Below, piece by piece: positions 1 through 8,940 of a DNA stretch of 64,000 nucleotides (position 1 is the first letter of the stretch; every line of letters begins with the position of its first letter). The stretch is taken from contig NZ_JANHDI010000014.1 of the NCBI RefSeq assembly GCF_024494595.1, positions 62,001-126,000 of the forward strand, written 5' to 3'. The position numbers were made by a program, and so were the translations under genes. Source of the stretch: Halobellus rarus. GTDB taxonomy: Archaea; Halobacteriota; Halobacteria; Halobacteriales; Haloferacaceae. The notes below the pieces were generated by a model, which saw nothing but the letters and a program-made list of their open reading frames with translations, ran no database searches and had not been told where the DNA came from.

Positions 1-735
1 ATTCGCGCCGTCGTAGTACAGCAGGCCGCCCGCGTCGTGGACGATGTCGGCGATCTCGGCGATGTCGCGCTCGAAGAGCCCGACGGTGTTGGGGTTCGTC
101 AGCATCAGCGCCGCCGTCTCCTCGGAGACGGCCGCTTCGAGGGCGTCGAGGTCGACGCGGCCGTCCTCGCCGGAGGGCAGCTCGACGACGTCGTAGCCGG
201 CCATCGCCGCGCTCGCGAAGTTCGTTCCGTGCGCCGACGCGGGCACGATCACCTCCGATCGGGGATCGCCGCGGGCCTCGTGACACGCCTTCGCGATCAT
301 AATCCCGGTGAACTCACCGGCCGCGCCCGCGGGCGGCTGCAGCGTCACCGCGTCCATCCCGCCGATCCGCGCGAGGTAGTCCTGGAGGCCGTAGAGGAGT
401 TCGAGCGTCCCCTGGACGCTCTCCTCGGAGCGGTCGGGGTGGACGCTCCCGTTCGGGTCGGCCGCGACGTCCTCGGTGAACGAGGGGTTGTACTTCATCG
501 TGCACGACCCGAGCGGGTACGGCCCGGTCTCGACGCTCCAGTTCATCTGCGAGAGCCGGGTGTAGTGCCTCGACAGCTCCGGCTCGGAGAGCCCGGGCAG
601 TTCGAGACTGTCTCGGGTCAGATCGTCGGGCAGCGGCGACTTCCCGTCGACCTCGACGGTCGTCGTGTCCTTCTCGGAGAGCAGCGATTCGTACCGGTCG
701 TCGTCGCCGTAGCGTGCCTGATCGTGGTTCATCAT
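1..735 (-). CDS. gcvPB: glycine dehydrogenase (decarboxylating) subunit 2, partial
   Basis: This is the second half of the split P-protein, the PLP enzyme that decarboxylates glycine and passes the aminomethyl group to the H-protein. The first 245 residues are visible, including GSCTMKYNP near residue 77. The left edge cuts the gene inside a DGAN segment, so the PLP-lysine region is outside the window. The ATG overlaps the upstream gcvPA stop as ATGA, so the two subunits are probably translationally coupled. It is the last gene of the gcvT-gcvH-gcvPA-gcvPB operon. Confidence 0.95.
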   Translation of the reverse strand, partial: MMNHDQARYGDDDRYESLLSEKDTTTVEVDGKSPLPDDLTRDSLELPGLSEPELSRHYTRLSQMNWSVETGPYPLGSCTMKYNPSFTEDVAADPNGSVHPDRSEESVQGTLELLYGLQDYLARIGGMDAVTLQPPAGAAGEFTGIMIAKACHEARGDPRSEVIVPASAHGTNFASAAMAGYDVVELPSGEDGRVDLDALEAAVSEETAALMLTNPNTVGLFERDIAEIADIVHDAGGLLYYDGAN

Positions 736-2078
736 AGTGCCTCCTCGAACGCCGCGACGAGCGCGTCCGCCGCCTCGGCGTTCACGTCGGTGACACAGAC
801 CTGCAGCCGGTGGTCGCCGACGACGTGGACCGCGAAGCCGTCCGCTTCGAGGTCCCGCGCGATCGCCGGGGCCGGCTGGTCGGTCCGGACGAGGAACTCC
901 CGGAAGTGGTGTCGGTCGTGGACCGGCGCCTTGAGTCCCGGGAGTTCGTTCAACCGCGTCGCGAGCGACGCCGCCTCGCGAACGCACTGGCTCGCGAGGT
1001 CGACGAGGCCGTCCGGACCGAGCCAGGCGAGGTGCATCGCGGTCCGCAGCGCCACCCACGCCTGGTTCGTGCAGATGTTCGAGGTGGCGCGCTCCTTGCG
1101 GATGTGCTGCTCTCTGGTCTGCAGCGTGAGCGTGTACGCGCGCTTGCCGCCGGCGTCCTCGCCGGCCCCGACGAGCCGTCCGGGGACCTGTCTGAGGAAG
1201 TCCTCCCGCGTCGCAAAGAGCCCTAGCCCCATCCCGTAGGCCGTCGGCAGCCCCAGCGCGTCGGCCTCGCCGACGACGACGTCGGCACCGACGCTCGCCG
1301 GCTCTTCGAGCAGGCCGAGCGCGACGGTGTCGGTTCCGAGACAGAACAGCGCGCCCGCCTCGTCGGCGACGTCGCCGATGTCGGAGAGGTTGGCTTCGAT
1401 CGTCCCGTGAACCGTCGGGTTCTCGGCGTAGATCATCGCCGCGTCCCCGTCTGCGAGTTCCGAAAGCGCGTCGACGTCGACGGTCCCGTCGGCCATCGGA
1501 TACGTCTCGACCGCCAGATCGGTGCCGTCGACGTAGTTTTCGAGCACCGCGCGCTTGTTCTCGTGGAGGATTTCGGGAATCCACACGACGGATCCGGACA
1601 CCTTCCGGACCCGATCGGCGAGCCTGGCCGCCTCACCCAGCGCCGTCGCGGCGTCGTACATCGAGCAGTTCGCGACCGGGAGCCCGGTCAGCTCGACGAC
1701 GAGCGACTGGTACTCGAAGAGCGCCTGCAGGAACCCCTGGGCGATCTCCGGCTGGTACTGCGTGTACGAGGTCAGGAACTCGGCTCGCTGAGAGAGGTCG
1801 TCGACGACCGACGGGACGTAGTGTGAGTGGTGATCGCGTCCGAGGAACTCGGTCAGGTCGTCGTTCTTCGCGAGCGCCGACGTCAGCTCCGCGCGGAGTT
1901 CGCGCTCGCTCCGGGGCTCGATTCCGAGGTCGCCGTCGAACCGAACTTCGGATGGAACGTCGAAGAGATCCGCCTCGCTGTCGACGCCGACCGCCGCGAG
2001 CATCTCGGCGGTCTGCTCGGGCGTGTGCGGCGTGTACGGGCTGCCGGCGACCCGCTCGTGACGTCCACCCTCGCTCAT
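732..2078 (-). CDS. gcvPA: glycine dehydrogenase (decarboxylating) subunit 1
   Basis: This is the first subunit of the two-subunit glycine decarboxylase (P-protein). The 448-residue length and the conserved [20 protein letters not shown] and [10 protein letters not shown] segments match the archaeal/Gram-positive GcvPA family. I chose the ATG at 2078 because a near-perfect Shine-Dalgarno sequence (GGAGGTG) ends six bases upstream. The GTG at 2087 lies inside that site. A 70-base gap separates it from gcvH, and it overlaps gcvPB by 4 bases. It works with gcvPB, gcvH and gcvT in glycine breakdown and one-carbon supply. Confidence 0.95.
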   Translation of the reverse strand: MSEGGRHERVAGSPYTPHTPEQTAEMLAAVGVDSEADLFDVPSEVRFDGDLGIEPRSERELRAELTSALAKNDDLTEFLGRDHHSHYVPSVVDDLSQRAEFLTSYTQYQPEIAQGFLQALFEYQSLVVELTGLPVANCSMYDAATALGEAARLADRVRKVSGSVVWIPEILHENKRAVLENYVDGTDLAVETYPMADGTVDVDALSELADGDAAMIYAENPTVHGTIEANLSDIGDVADEAGALFCLGTDTVALGLLEEPASVGADVVVGEADALGLPTAYGMGLGLFATREDFLRQVPGRLVGAGEDAGGKRAYTLTLQTREQHIRKERATSNICTNQAWVALRTAMHLAWLGPDGLVDLASQCVREAASLATRLNELPGLKAPVHDRHHFREFLVRTDQPAPAIARDLEADGFAVHVVGDHRLQVCVTDVNAEAADALVAAFEEAL

Positions 2079-2084
2079 CCGTCG

Positions 2085-2091
2085 CACCTCC
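2085..2091 (-). promoter_or_regulatory. Shine-Dalgarno site of gcvPA
   Basis: GGAGGTG on the minus strand lies six bases before the ATG at 2078 and is complementary to the 16S rRNA 3' end. It decides the gcvPA start. It also fits an internal operon gene, since first genes of haloarchaeal operons are mostly leaderless. Confidence 0.7.
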
Positions 2092-2148
2092 CGCTGACCG
2101 AGAGGGCAGTTCGCGTCCGCGTCGAACGCACGTTCGGGTGCATCGTGA

Positions 2149-2529
2149 TCACTCGGTCTGCTCGCGGTAGTCGTCCGCGGAGAGCAACTCGTCGAACTCG
2201 GCGTCGTCGCCGACCTCGACTTCGAGCATCCAGCCGTCGCCGTAGGGTTCCTCGTTCACCAGTTCGGGGCGGTCGAACAGGTCCTCGTTGACGGCGGTCA
2301 CGGTCCCCGAGACAGGCGCGTAGAGGTCCGAAACGGCCTTGATCGACTCGACGACGCCGAACTCTTCGCCCTGCGAGATCTCGTCGCCGACAGCCGGCAG
2401 TTCGACGAAGACGACGTCGCCCAGTTCGTCTTGAGCGAAGTCGGTGATGCCGACCGTCGCGGTCTCTCCGTCGGTCGTTGCGTACTCGTGCGATTCCTGG
2501 TACTTGCGGTCTGTGGGTACTTCGAACAT
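2149..2529 (-). CDS. gcvH: glycine cleavage system H protein
   Basis: This 126-residue lipoyl carrier shuttles the aminomethyl intermediate between P- and T-proteins. The lipoyl site is the lysine in [10 protein letters not shown] (about K64), in the usual place for the family. The ATG overlaps the gcvT stop by one base (TAATG), which indicates coupled translation. The acidic C-terminus is typical of haloarchaeal proteins. Confidence 0.97.
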   Translation of the reverse strand: MFEVPTDRKYQESHEYATTDGETATVGITDFAQDELGDVVFVELPAVGDEISQGEEFGVVESIKAVSDLYAPVSGTVTAVNEDLFDRPELVNEEPYGDGWMLEVEVGDDAEFDELLSADDYREQTE

Positions 2530-3620
2530 TAGTTGTCCTCGATGAATGGTGTGGTAACGATTTCGGCGCGCTTCTCCTGTCCGCGAACGACGACCGAGAG
2601 TTCCGTCCCGGGCTCAGAGAGCGACGTCGGGACGTAGCCGAGCGCGATCGGCTCCCCCAGCGTGGGGCTCATCGTCCCGCTCGTCACGTGGCCGACGACG
2701 TCGCCGTCGTCGACGATCTCGTGGCCGTGCCGGGCGATCCCGCGTTCCCGCAGGAGCAGGCCGACGAACGTCTCCTCGACTCCCTCCTCGGCGACGGTGG
2801 CAAGCGCGTCGCGACCGACGAAGTCGGTATCGAGCGCGACGGTCCAGCCGATCCCCGCCTCGTAGGGGGTGCGCGGCTCCGAGTCGGGATCGAAGTCCTG
2901 CCCCGAGAGGAGAAAGCCCATCTCCGTCCGGAGCGTATCGCGGGAGCCGAGCCCGCAGGGGGTGCAGTCCGCCGCGAAGTCGGACCAGACGGGCTCGACC
3001 TCGTCGGTCGGACAGATGATCTCGAACCCGTCCTCGCCGGTGTAGCCCGTCCGCGAGACGAGCGATCCAACGCCGGCGACGTCGGCCCTAATCACGTCAC
3101 CCCACGATAGCGGGGCGACGTCGGCGTCCGTCGCGTGGTCGACCGCCTCGGCTGCGTCCGGCCCTTGCACCGCCACCATCGCCCACGCGTCGGTCTCGTT
3201 TCGGACCTCGCTGTCGAGGTCCCACTCGTCCCTGTGGTCGACCCACCGGCGGTACGCCGCCTCGTCGTGGCCGGCGTTCGGCACGAAGAGGTACCGGTCT
3301 TCCGCCTCGGGCAACCGGTAGACGATCGTGTCGTCGACGATGACCCCCGATTCGTCGGTGATCGCCGAGTACTGCGACTCCCCGGGCGAGAGCGCCTCGA
3401 CGTCGTTCGACGTGAGCCGCTGCATCAGGAGCGTCGCGTCCGGGCCGCTCACGACTATTTCGCCCATATGTGAGACGTCGAAGATCCCGACCGAGTCGCG
3501 CACGGCCTCGTGCTCGGCTCGGATCGATTCGAACTCGACGGGCATATCCCACCCGCCGAACCCGGTGAACGTCGCGTCTGTGGCGTAGACGTCGTACAGC
3601 GGCGGCTTCCGAAGGGCCAT
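2529..3620 (-). CDS. gcvT: glycine cleavage system aminomethyltransferase (T protein)
   Basis: The T-protein transfers the methylene group from H-protein to tetrahydrofolate and releases ammonia. The 363 residues from [10 protein letters not shown] carry the family features [20 protein letters not shown] and [12 protein letters not shown]. The frame stays open to 3773, but the upstream codons do not resemble the family, so the ATG at 3620 is preferred. It is the first gene of the gcv operon. I could not fix its TATA box with confidence. Confidence 0.95.
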   Translation of the reverse strand: MALRKPPLYDVYATDATFTGFGGWDMPVEFESIRAEHEAVRDSVGIFDVSHMGEIVVSGPDATLLMQRLTSNDVEALSPGESQYSAITDESGVIVDDTIVYRLPEAEDRYLFVPNAGHDEAAYRRWVDHRDEWDLDSEVRNETDAWAMVAVQGPDAAEAVDHATDADVAPLSWGDVIRADVAGVGSLVSRTGYTGEDGFEIICPTDEVEPVWSDFAADCTPCGLGSRDTLRTEMGFLLSGQDFDPDSEPRTPYEAGIGWTVALDTDFVGRDALATVAEEGVEETFVGLLLRERGIARHGHEIVDDGDVVGHVTSGTMSPTLGEPIALGYVPTSLSEPGTELSVVVRGQEKRAEIVTTPFIEDN

Positions 3621-3966
3621 AGTGGACGGAGGGTTCGCGGCAAGAAATGTTTTGGTATGTCGGCCGCCCTCTGCGGGTGGTAAATCGTATACTGCAATAA
3701 CAAACGTGGGTTTCCGAGGGAGCTCATTCGCGTGGAGCGAGGTACGAAAAGAGCGGAGCGGCTTCGTTATCAAATGGCGACGCCTTCACGAGACGCGGTT
3801 TTGAGTAATTCGATGACCCGTCTCCCCGTCCCAAATACGGACCGGCGGTCGTCGCTGTCGGAGCCGACACCTCGAGAACAACGGGGCGACACGACGGAAG
3901 GAGTCCGAGCGAGTGCGAAGAAGGCCCCGAAGGAGATGGGGCCCACCGAGAGCGGTTCGGGTGAGT
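3621..3966. other. intergenic region upstream of gcvT
   Basis: These 346 bases have no convincing coding frame. They should contain the gcv operon promoter near 3640-3685 (minus strand) and, at the far end, a hairpin behind the DUF1328 gene. Confidence 0.5.
3923..3943 (-). terminator. hairpin downstream of the DUF1328 gene
   Basis: The arms GGCCCC and GGGGCC are separated by 9 bases and lie 24 bases past the stop at 3967. This could end the DUF1328 transcript. There is no strong T tract on the minus strand, so the call is tentative. Confidence 0.3.
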
Positions 3967-4185
3967 CTACAGAATGAACGTGACAATAGCGAGGACGACG
4001 AAGATGATGACGAGCCATTTTGCGATTTCCATACTGATTCCCGCGACCCCCCGAGCACCGAGCACCGCTGCGACGATCGCGAGTATCAAAAAGAGGACTG
4101 CAAGCTCGATGAAGCCTCCGCCGAACTGCAACGGCACGGCCTGGACTGAGACAGCACTATCCAGAACTCCGTGTGGGAGTACCAT
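3967..4185 (-). CDS. DUF1328 family small membrane protein
   Basis: This 72-residue protein of unknown function has two hydrophobic segments, [19 protein letters not shown] and [16 protein letters not shown], joined by a short ARGVAGIS turn. That is the layout of the small UPF0391/DUF1328 proteins common in bacteria and haloarchaea. The frame extends to 4293, but the ATG at 4185 fits the family length and has an AT-rich TATA-like stretch (GTTGAAATAC, about 4205-4215) 20-30 bases upstream. Confidence 0.75.
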   Translation of the reverse strand: MVLPHGVLDSAVSVQAVPLQFGGGFIELAVLFLILAIVAAVLGARGVAGISMEIAKWLVIIFVVLAIVTFIL

Positions 4186-4502
4186 AGCGGACCTACGTTT
4201 CCCGAGTATTTCAACCCGCGACGTATTCACTCCGCATCGTATTTTTGAGTAACCGGATAACTCCGTTCGAGTAGCAGTGATCCATCCGGACAATCAGGCC
4301 GTTATCCCATTGGGAAATTCGGAGTTGCTATTCACTCCGTCGATTCTCGGTTCCGTCGTTCCGTCCGGTAACGGAATTCTCCCTGACCAATTCTCACCGG
4401 ACAGTGACCCGTTGCGGGGGGACGTGCTGTCGTTTGCGCCGGCTTCACCCAGTCGATGACTGGTTTTATGCAGCCACCTGTGGACATCTCTCACGACACG
4501 CG
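4186..4502. other. divergent intergenic region, DUF1328 gene / antiporter gene
   Basis: These 317 bases are AT-richer than their neighbours and have no supported gene. They hold the minus-strand promoter of the DUF1328 gene at the left and the antiporter promoter at the right. Confidence 0.5.
4449..4470 (+). promoter_or_regulatory. antiporter promoter with palindrome next to the TATA box
   Basis: A perfect inverted repeat (CCAGTC-gat-GACTGG, 4449-4463) directly abuts a TATA-like TTTTATG at 4464-4470. This is 33 bases before the ATG at 4503. The palindrome occupies the TFB-recognition position and is a candidate operator. Confidence 0.55.
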
Positions 4503-5483
4503 ATGGTGAGCGGCGGACCCGCCGTCCAGGTCGGTCTTCTCGTTGCGACAGTCGCGGGGCTCTGGGTCGGGGCCCGTTTCCTCGTCGATTCCGTGGTCCG
4601 ACTGGCCCGCCGGCTCGGGGTGTCGGAGCTGACTATCGGCCTCACTATCGTCGCCGCCGGCACCTCCACTCCGGAGCTGGTGGTCACCGCCGACGCGGCA
4701 CTGGCCGGCCTGGGGGCGATCGCGGTCGGCAACGTCGTCGGGTCGAACATCTACAATCTCGCGTTCATACTCGGCGTCGTCTCGCTGGTTCGGGTCGTTC
4801 CGATCGAGCGGTCGCTGATCCACCGCGACGGTGTGGTTCTGGTCGTGAGCACGCTCGTCGGTGCCGCAGTTATGCTCGACCGCACGGTGTTCCGTGTCGA
4901 AGGGGCCGTGCTCGTCGTCTCGTTCGTCGCCTACACGGCGTACCTGCTCCGAACCGGAGCGGACCCCTCGACCGCGGATCTCGGTCCCGAAAAAGCGGGG
5001 ATACCGACGGCACTGACCGAACGTGTGACGTTCCGTGGGCGGGATGCGGTCCTGTTGGTGCTGGGGCTCGCCGTGGTCCTGGTGAGCGGCGACCTGATGG
5101 TGGGGGCGGCCACCGCGCTGGCGCGAGGAGCGGGCATCCCCGACTCGGTCATCGGCGGCACCATCGTCGCTGCGGGCACCGCGACCCCGGAGTTCGCCGT
5201 CTCACTGGTGGCGATGCGGCAACGACGGCTCGGCGTGTCCGTGGGGAACATCGTCGGAAGCAACGTCTTCAACGTGCTCGGCGTGTTAGGGGTTGCCGCG
5301 GTCATCCGACCGCTGTCGTTCGGATCCGTCGCGCTCGAGTCCGTCGCGTGGCTCGTCGTCGTCACCGTGGTCATAGTCGCGGCGCTGTGGACGGGCCGAC
5401 AGCTCTCGCGGCCGGAGGGAGCGCTGTTCGCTGCCTCGGAGGTCGGACGGTGGATCCTGGGACTGCTGGGGCTGGTCGGCTGA
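4503..5483 (+). CDS. Ca2+/Na+ antiporter (CaCA family, YrbG-like)
   Basis: This 326-residue inner-membrane exchanger has two inverted halves. Each carries an alpha-repeat: GLTIVAAGTSTPELVVT (about residues 40-56) with GNVVGSNIYNL, and GGTIVAAGTATPEFAVS with GNIVGSNVFNV. The acidic residues in the TPE motifs are the cation ligands. The length and roughly ten membrane segments fit the family. The start at 4503 fits the TATA box 33 bases upstream. The ion specificity is inferred from the family only. Confidence 0.9.
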   Translation: MVSGGPAVQVGLLVATVAGLWVGARFLVDSVVRLARRLGVSELTIGLTIVAAGTSTPELVVTADAALAGLGAIAVGNVVGSNIYNLAFILGVVSLVRVVPIERSLIHRDGVVLVVSTLVGAAVMLDRTVFRVEGAVLVVSFVAYTAYLLRTGADPSTADLGPEKAGIPTALTERVTFRGRDAVLLVLGLAVVLVSGDLMVGAATALARGAGIPDSVIGGTIVAAGTATPEFAVSLVAMRQRRLGVSVGNIVGSNVFNVLGVLGVAAVIRPLSFGSVALESVAWLVVVTVVIVAALWTGRQLSRPEGALFAASEVGRWILGLLGLVG

Positions 5484-5546
5484 GAGACGCCCGAGACGAG
5501 GGCAATAACGGACACCACCCCCGATTGAAACACAGAGGGGGCCAGT

Positions 5547-6341
5547 TCAAGCGTCGCTCTGTCCGTAGGCGTCGAACCAGCCAGTAACGGTCTGCTCGAG
5601 CGCCCCGGTCGTGCTCCCGAGGTTCAGCATCTGGTAGCCGTTCGTCGCTTTTTCGTTGACGTCGTCCATCCCGAACCCGAGACCTGCGACGGGGACACCC
5701 GCATCGAGGGCCGTCGATCGGACCGTCTCGACGGCTTCCTGCACGTCCGGATGGTCGATTTCGCCGGGGCAGCCGAGCGACACCGAGAGATCGAGCGGGC
5801 CGATGAAGACGAATCCCAACTCCGGGACGGCGAGGATGTCGTCGAGGTTCTCGATGGACGCCTCGGTCTCGATGGTCACACCGACGAGGGTCTCTCTGTC
5901 TTCGGTGGCGATGTAATCGTCAGCGAGACCCCAGCGGCGAGCCCGCGGCGACGCCAGTCCGCGGTCACCGGGGCCATCGTCGTAGCGGAACCGGGCGGAG
6001 CGAACCGCCTCTCGGACTTCCTCGGCGGTTTCCACGCGGGAGAGGAACACGTTTCTCACACCGAGATCCAGCGCTTTCCGGACGAGCGTTGGATCCGTAT
6101 CGGGAAGCCGAACGAGTAATTCGATATCCGTCCGTTCGGCGGCGCGGAGCAGGTCTTCTAACCGACTCGCGTCCCACGGGTCCGGTCCGCCGTGTTCGAG
6201 ATCCAGCCAGACGAAATCCAAGTCGAGCTCACCGTAGAACTCTACGAGCGTCGGACTGTACGTGTTGTCGAGTATCCCGAGCGCGATCTCTCCGTCGTCC
6301 AGGGTCGCGGCGAGGTCGTTAGCGGGCTGGGTGGAATTCAT
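5547..6341 (-). CDS. HpcH/HpaI aldolase (citrate lyase beta) family protein
   Basis: This 264-residue TIM-barrel class II aldolase is of the 2-keto-3-deoxy-sugar-acid or 4-hydroxy-2-oxoacid type. Conserved features are FVWLDLEHGG, the R-x-P near LLVRLPD, VTIETEASIENLDDI (metal-binding Glu) and GFVFIGPLDLSVSLG (metal-binding Asp). The ATG at 6341 is preferred over an in-frame TTG two codons earlier. The substrate cannot be read from the sequence, and the gene has no pathway neighbours. Confidence 0.85.
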   Translation of the reverse strand: MNSTQPANDLAATLDDGEIALGILDNTYSPTLVEFYGELDLDFVWLDLEHGGPDPWDASRLEDLLRAAERTDIELLVRLPDTDPTLVRKALDLGVRNVFLSRVETAEEVREAVRSARFRYDDGPGDRGLASPRARRWGLADDYIATEDRETLVGVTIETEASIENLDDILAVPELGFVFIGPLDLSVSLGCPGEIDHPDVQEAVETVRSTALDAGVPVAGLGFGMDDVNEKATNGYQMLNLGSTTGALEQTVTGWFDAYGQSDA

Positions 6342-6359
6342 AAACAATCTGATGTGGTA

Positions 6360-6545
6360 TTACTCGTCGGGGCGGTTTCGGAGTCTGTCGATCCGGGCTT
6401 CGACGTCGTCGATCGCCTCTCGCACGTCCTCGCGGGCCTCACTACCTGCTTCTCTCGACTCGTCGATGACCTCGTCGAACTCCTTGCGCACCTGAGCGAT
6501 CGCTCTATCAACTCGCTTGAACCGGTCTTTCTCTTGGTTGCTCAT
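6360..6545 (-). CDS. small coiled-coil protein, hypothetical
   Basis: This 61-residue, highly charged protein (from MSNQEKDRFK) is almost certainly one long amphipathic helix, with Ile, Val, Phe and Leu spaced in heptads. I do not recognise a named family. It lies 18 bases upstream of the aldolase start on the same strand and could share its transcript. Codon use is typical of the genome. Confidence 0.6.
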   Translation of the reverse strand: MSNQEKDRFKRVDRAIAQVRKEFDEVIDESREAGSEAREDVREAIDDVEARIDRLRNRPDE

Positions 6546-6737
6546 CGCAGGTAGAAAGTTCGGGACACTCGAAAGAAAACACGCTGTATTTTCATCATAC
6601 AAGTATATGTGATTAATCGAGAGACAGGTACCGGTCGGCCGATCGCCGGTGGTTTTTTTGCGGTAATTTCGTGAGGAGCAGACTCGTTAAACACGCGCGA
6701 GCGCCGTGGTTATCTGGTTTCGGGGCGAACACCGACT

Positions 6738-7019
6738 ATGGGACGGTTAGTAGAACTCGACGCGACCGCGCCGCTGAAACTCGACGAGTCCGACTTGGAC
6801 TCCGAAAAGGGAGACGTCGCCGTCTGTCGCTGCGGTCTCTCCGGGGAGTTCCCGTTCTGCGACGGTACCCACCGGAAGACCAGGGCCGAAGACGGCGACA
6901 CCCTGTACCGGTACGTCGAGGTGGATGAGACCGTTCGTCGCCGCGCGGTCGATCACGTCGCCTACGTCGCCGACGAAACGACGGACGACGACAGCGAATC
7001 CACCACCCGTCAGGAGTGA
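6738..7019 (+). CDS. CDGSH iron-sulfur domain protein
   Basis: This 93-residue soluble protein contains CRCGLSGEFPFCDGTH (about residues 31-46). That is the complete C-x-C-x(n)-P-x-C-D-G-x-H ligand set for a [2Fe-2S] cluster with three Cys and one His. A single CDGSH domain fills the first two thirds and an acidic tail follows. A role in electron transfer or cluster handling is expected from the family. No linked partner is visible. Confidence 0.9.
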   Translation: MGRLVELDATAPLKLDESDLDSEKGDVAVCRCGLSGEFPFCDGTHRKTRAEDGDTLYRYVEVDETVRRRAVDHVAYVADETTDDDSESTTRQE

Positions 7020-7062
7020 CGTCGCGACGGGCGGTTTCGACGCGAAACTGTATTCGGTTTCG

Positions 7063-7076
7063 TTATTCTTAATTAG
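7063..7076 (+). promoter_or_regulatory. TATA-like element of the wtpABC operon
   Basis: TTATTCTTAATTAG lies 22-35 bases before the ATG at 7098. This puts the transcription start past the alternative ATG at 7086 and supports 7098 as a nearly leaderless start. Confidence 0.5.
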
Positions 7077-7097
7077 ATACTTAATATGGTTTCTACT

Positions 7098-8030
7098 ATG
7101 TCGACGGGGAGGGGAATTTCGAGACGGGCGTACCTGGCGGCGGTCGGAACCGCTGCCGCCGGTGGATATGCCGGCTGTACCGGAGCGGCCGCCGAATCGG
7201 TCTCCGTTCTGTCGGCCGGAAGCCTCGCAACCACCTTCGACGACTACGTCGCACCCGCATTCGAAGCGGAGACGGGGACCGCGGTTCACGGCGAGTACTA
7301 CGGAACCAACGCCGTGATGCGGATGGTCGAGGATCGAACGAAACACCCCGACGTGATCGTGAGCGCAGACGCGACGCTCCTCCGAGACCGACTCTACGGC
7401 GAGTTCACGGACTGGGACGTCGAGTTCGCGACGAACAGCCTGGGTCTCGGCTACCATAAGTCCACGTCGGTCGGGCGGGCCCTCGACGCCGGACGTCCCT
7501 GGTACGAGGTGGCGCGCGAGGTCGACGACGGTGAGGTCGCCATCAGCGACCCGGACCTGGACCCGCTCGGCTATCGCGCGCTCCAGGCGTTCGAACTCGC
7601 AGAGCGCGAACACGGCCTCGACGGCTTCCGGGAAGAGATGTCCCGACGCGTGTATCTAGAACCGGAAGAACCGCAGCTGATGGCCGGTGTCGAGAGCGGC
7701 TCTCGCGCCGCAGCGGTCGTCTATCGGAATATGGCCGTCGATCACGGAATGCCGTTCGTCGAGTTCCCCGACGCGTACAACTTCTCCGACCCGTCACTGT
7801 CAGATCACTACTCGACGGCCGCGTATACCACAGAAGAGGGATACACGGCGGAGGGCCGTCCGATCATCTACAACGCCACGACGAAGCAGGGTGCCGACAA
7901 CCCGGACGCGGGCCGGCGGCTGGTGCAGTTTCTCGCCGATAACCCTGGCCTCCTCGACGAGGCGGGACTGACCGTCACAGCCGATCTGCCGCGCGGTCAC
8001 GGCGACCTCCCGGAGGACGTCGAGGGATGA
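7098..8030 (+). CDS. wtpA: tungstate/molybdate ABC transporter substrate-binding lipoprotein (WtpA/ModA-like)
   Basis: This is the extracytoplasmic oxyanion-binding component of an ABC importer. The N-terminus has a twin-arginine signal (SRRAYLAAVG) followed by a lipobox (YAGC), as in exported haloarchaeal lipoproteins. The mature part starts SVLSAGSLATTF, the type II periplasmic-binding fold typical of ModA/WtpA. The length is 310 residues from 7098. It overlaps the permease gene as ATGA. Tungstate versus molybdate cannot be decided by eye. Confidence 0.85.
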   Translation: MSTGRGISRRAYLAAVGTAAAGGYAGCTGAAAESVSVLSAGSLATTFDDYVAPAFEAETGTAVHGEYYGTNAVMRMVEDRTKHPDVIVSADATLLRDRLYGEFTDWDVEFATNSLGLGYHKSTSVGRALDAGRPWYEVAREVDDGEVAISDPDLDPLGYRALQAFELAEREHGLDGFREEMSRRVYLEPEEPQLMAGVESGSRAAAVVYRNMAVDHGMPFVEFPDAYNFSDPSLSDHYSTAAYTTEEGYTAEGRPIIYNATTKQGADNPDAGRRLVQFLADNPGLLDEAGLTVTADLPRGHGDLPEDVEG

Positions 8031-8845
8031 ACCGCACTGACACCGTCGGTTCCGGGCGATCGTTTCGGGTTCCGGGACGGCTCGTTCCGGCGGTTCTCGG
8101 CGGGTTCCTGCTCGTTTACTTCGCGTTTCCGTTTCTGTCGTTTCTCTCGCGCACCGGGACGGCGAACGTCGCCGCCAGGCTGTCGACGCCGGAGGCACAG
8201 GCGGCGATCCGTAACTCGCTTCTCACCGCGCCCGTCTCGACGGCGGTCGCGACGGTGTTCGGCGTGCCTCTGGCGTATCTCCTCGCGCGGGCGTCGTTCG
8301 TCGGCAAGCGGCTGGTCGAAGGGATCGTGGTGCTGCCGCTGGTCCTCCCGCCGGTGGTCGGGGGGGCGATGCTCCTGACGGCCGTCGGACGGTTCACTCC
8401 GGTCGGGCGCGTCGCGGCCGCCGCGGGCGTTCCGCTCACGGGGAGCCTCCTCGGCGTCGTCCTCGCCCAGACGTTCGTCGCCGCGCCGTTCGTCGTCATC
8501 ACGGCACGCGCGGGCTTCGGCAGCGTCGACGAGCGACTGGAACAGGCCTCTCGGTCCCTCGGATACGGACCGCTCGCGACGTTCTGGAACGTCTCGCTCC
8601 CGCTGGCCCGCGGGGCGATCCTCGCCGGAATCACCCTGACGTTCGCCCGGGCGATCGGTGAGTTCGGGGCGACGATGATGGTCGCGTACAACCCTCGGAC
8701 GATTCCGACGCGGATCTGGATCGACTTTATTTCTGGTGGCATCGACACGGTCGTCCCACTCGCGCTCGCACTGCTCGCTATCACGCTCGCCGTTATCACC
8801 GCGGTACAGCGATTCGGCCGGATTCCGACGGTGGTCGACGGATGA
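8027..8845 (+). CDS. wtpB: tungstate/molybdate ABC transporter permease (WtpB/ModB-like)
   Basis: This 272-residue membrane permease has about six helices. It carries the ModB-type signature AIGEFGATMMVAYNPRTIPTRIW near the C-terminus and the EAA-loop region DERLEQASRSLGYGPLATFWN that contacts the ATPase. The start overlaps the end of the binding-protein gene by four bases, so the two are co-expressed. About 95 bases of degenerate GTGA/AATGA-rich sequence separate it from the ATPase gene. Confidence 0.9.
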   Translation: MNRTDTVGSGRSFRVPGRLVPAVLGGFLLVYFAFPFLSFLSRTGTANVAARLSTPEAQAAIRNSLLTAPVSTAVATVFGVPLAYLLARASFVGKRLVEGIVVLPLVLPPVVGGAMLLTAVGRFTPVGRVAAAAGVPLTGSLLGVVLAQTFVAAPFVVITARAGFGSVDERLEQASRSLGYGPLATFWNVSLPLARGAILAGITLTFARAIGEFGATMMVAYNPRTIPTRIWIDFISGGIDTVVPLALALLAITLAVITAVQRFGRIPTVVDG

Positions 8846-8940
8846 GAGTAGGATCGACGGACGAATCTGGATACCGACGAAGGACACTAGTGACCGGCGA
8901 ATGATGCAGGTGAGTGACGAATGAGACGGGTGAGAGTCGA

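Noticed and set aside
3732-3977. Plus-strand 81-residue frame upstream of the gcv operon
   Set aside because: The composition is Ser/Thr/Glu/Arg without structure, there is no promoter, and it overlaps the gcv promoter region.
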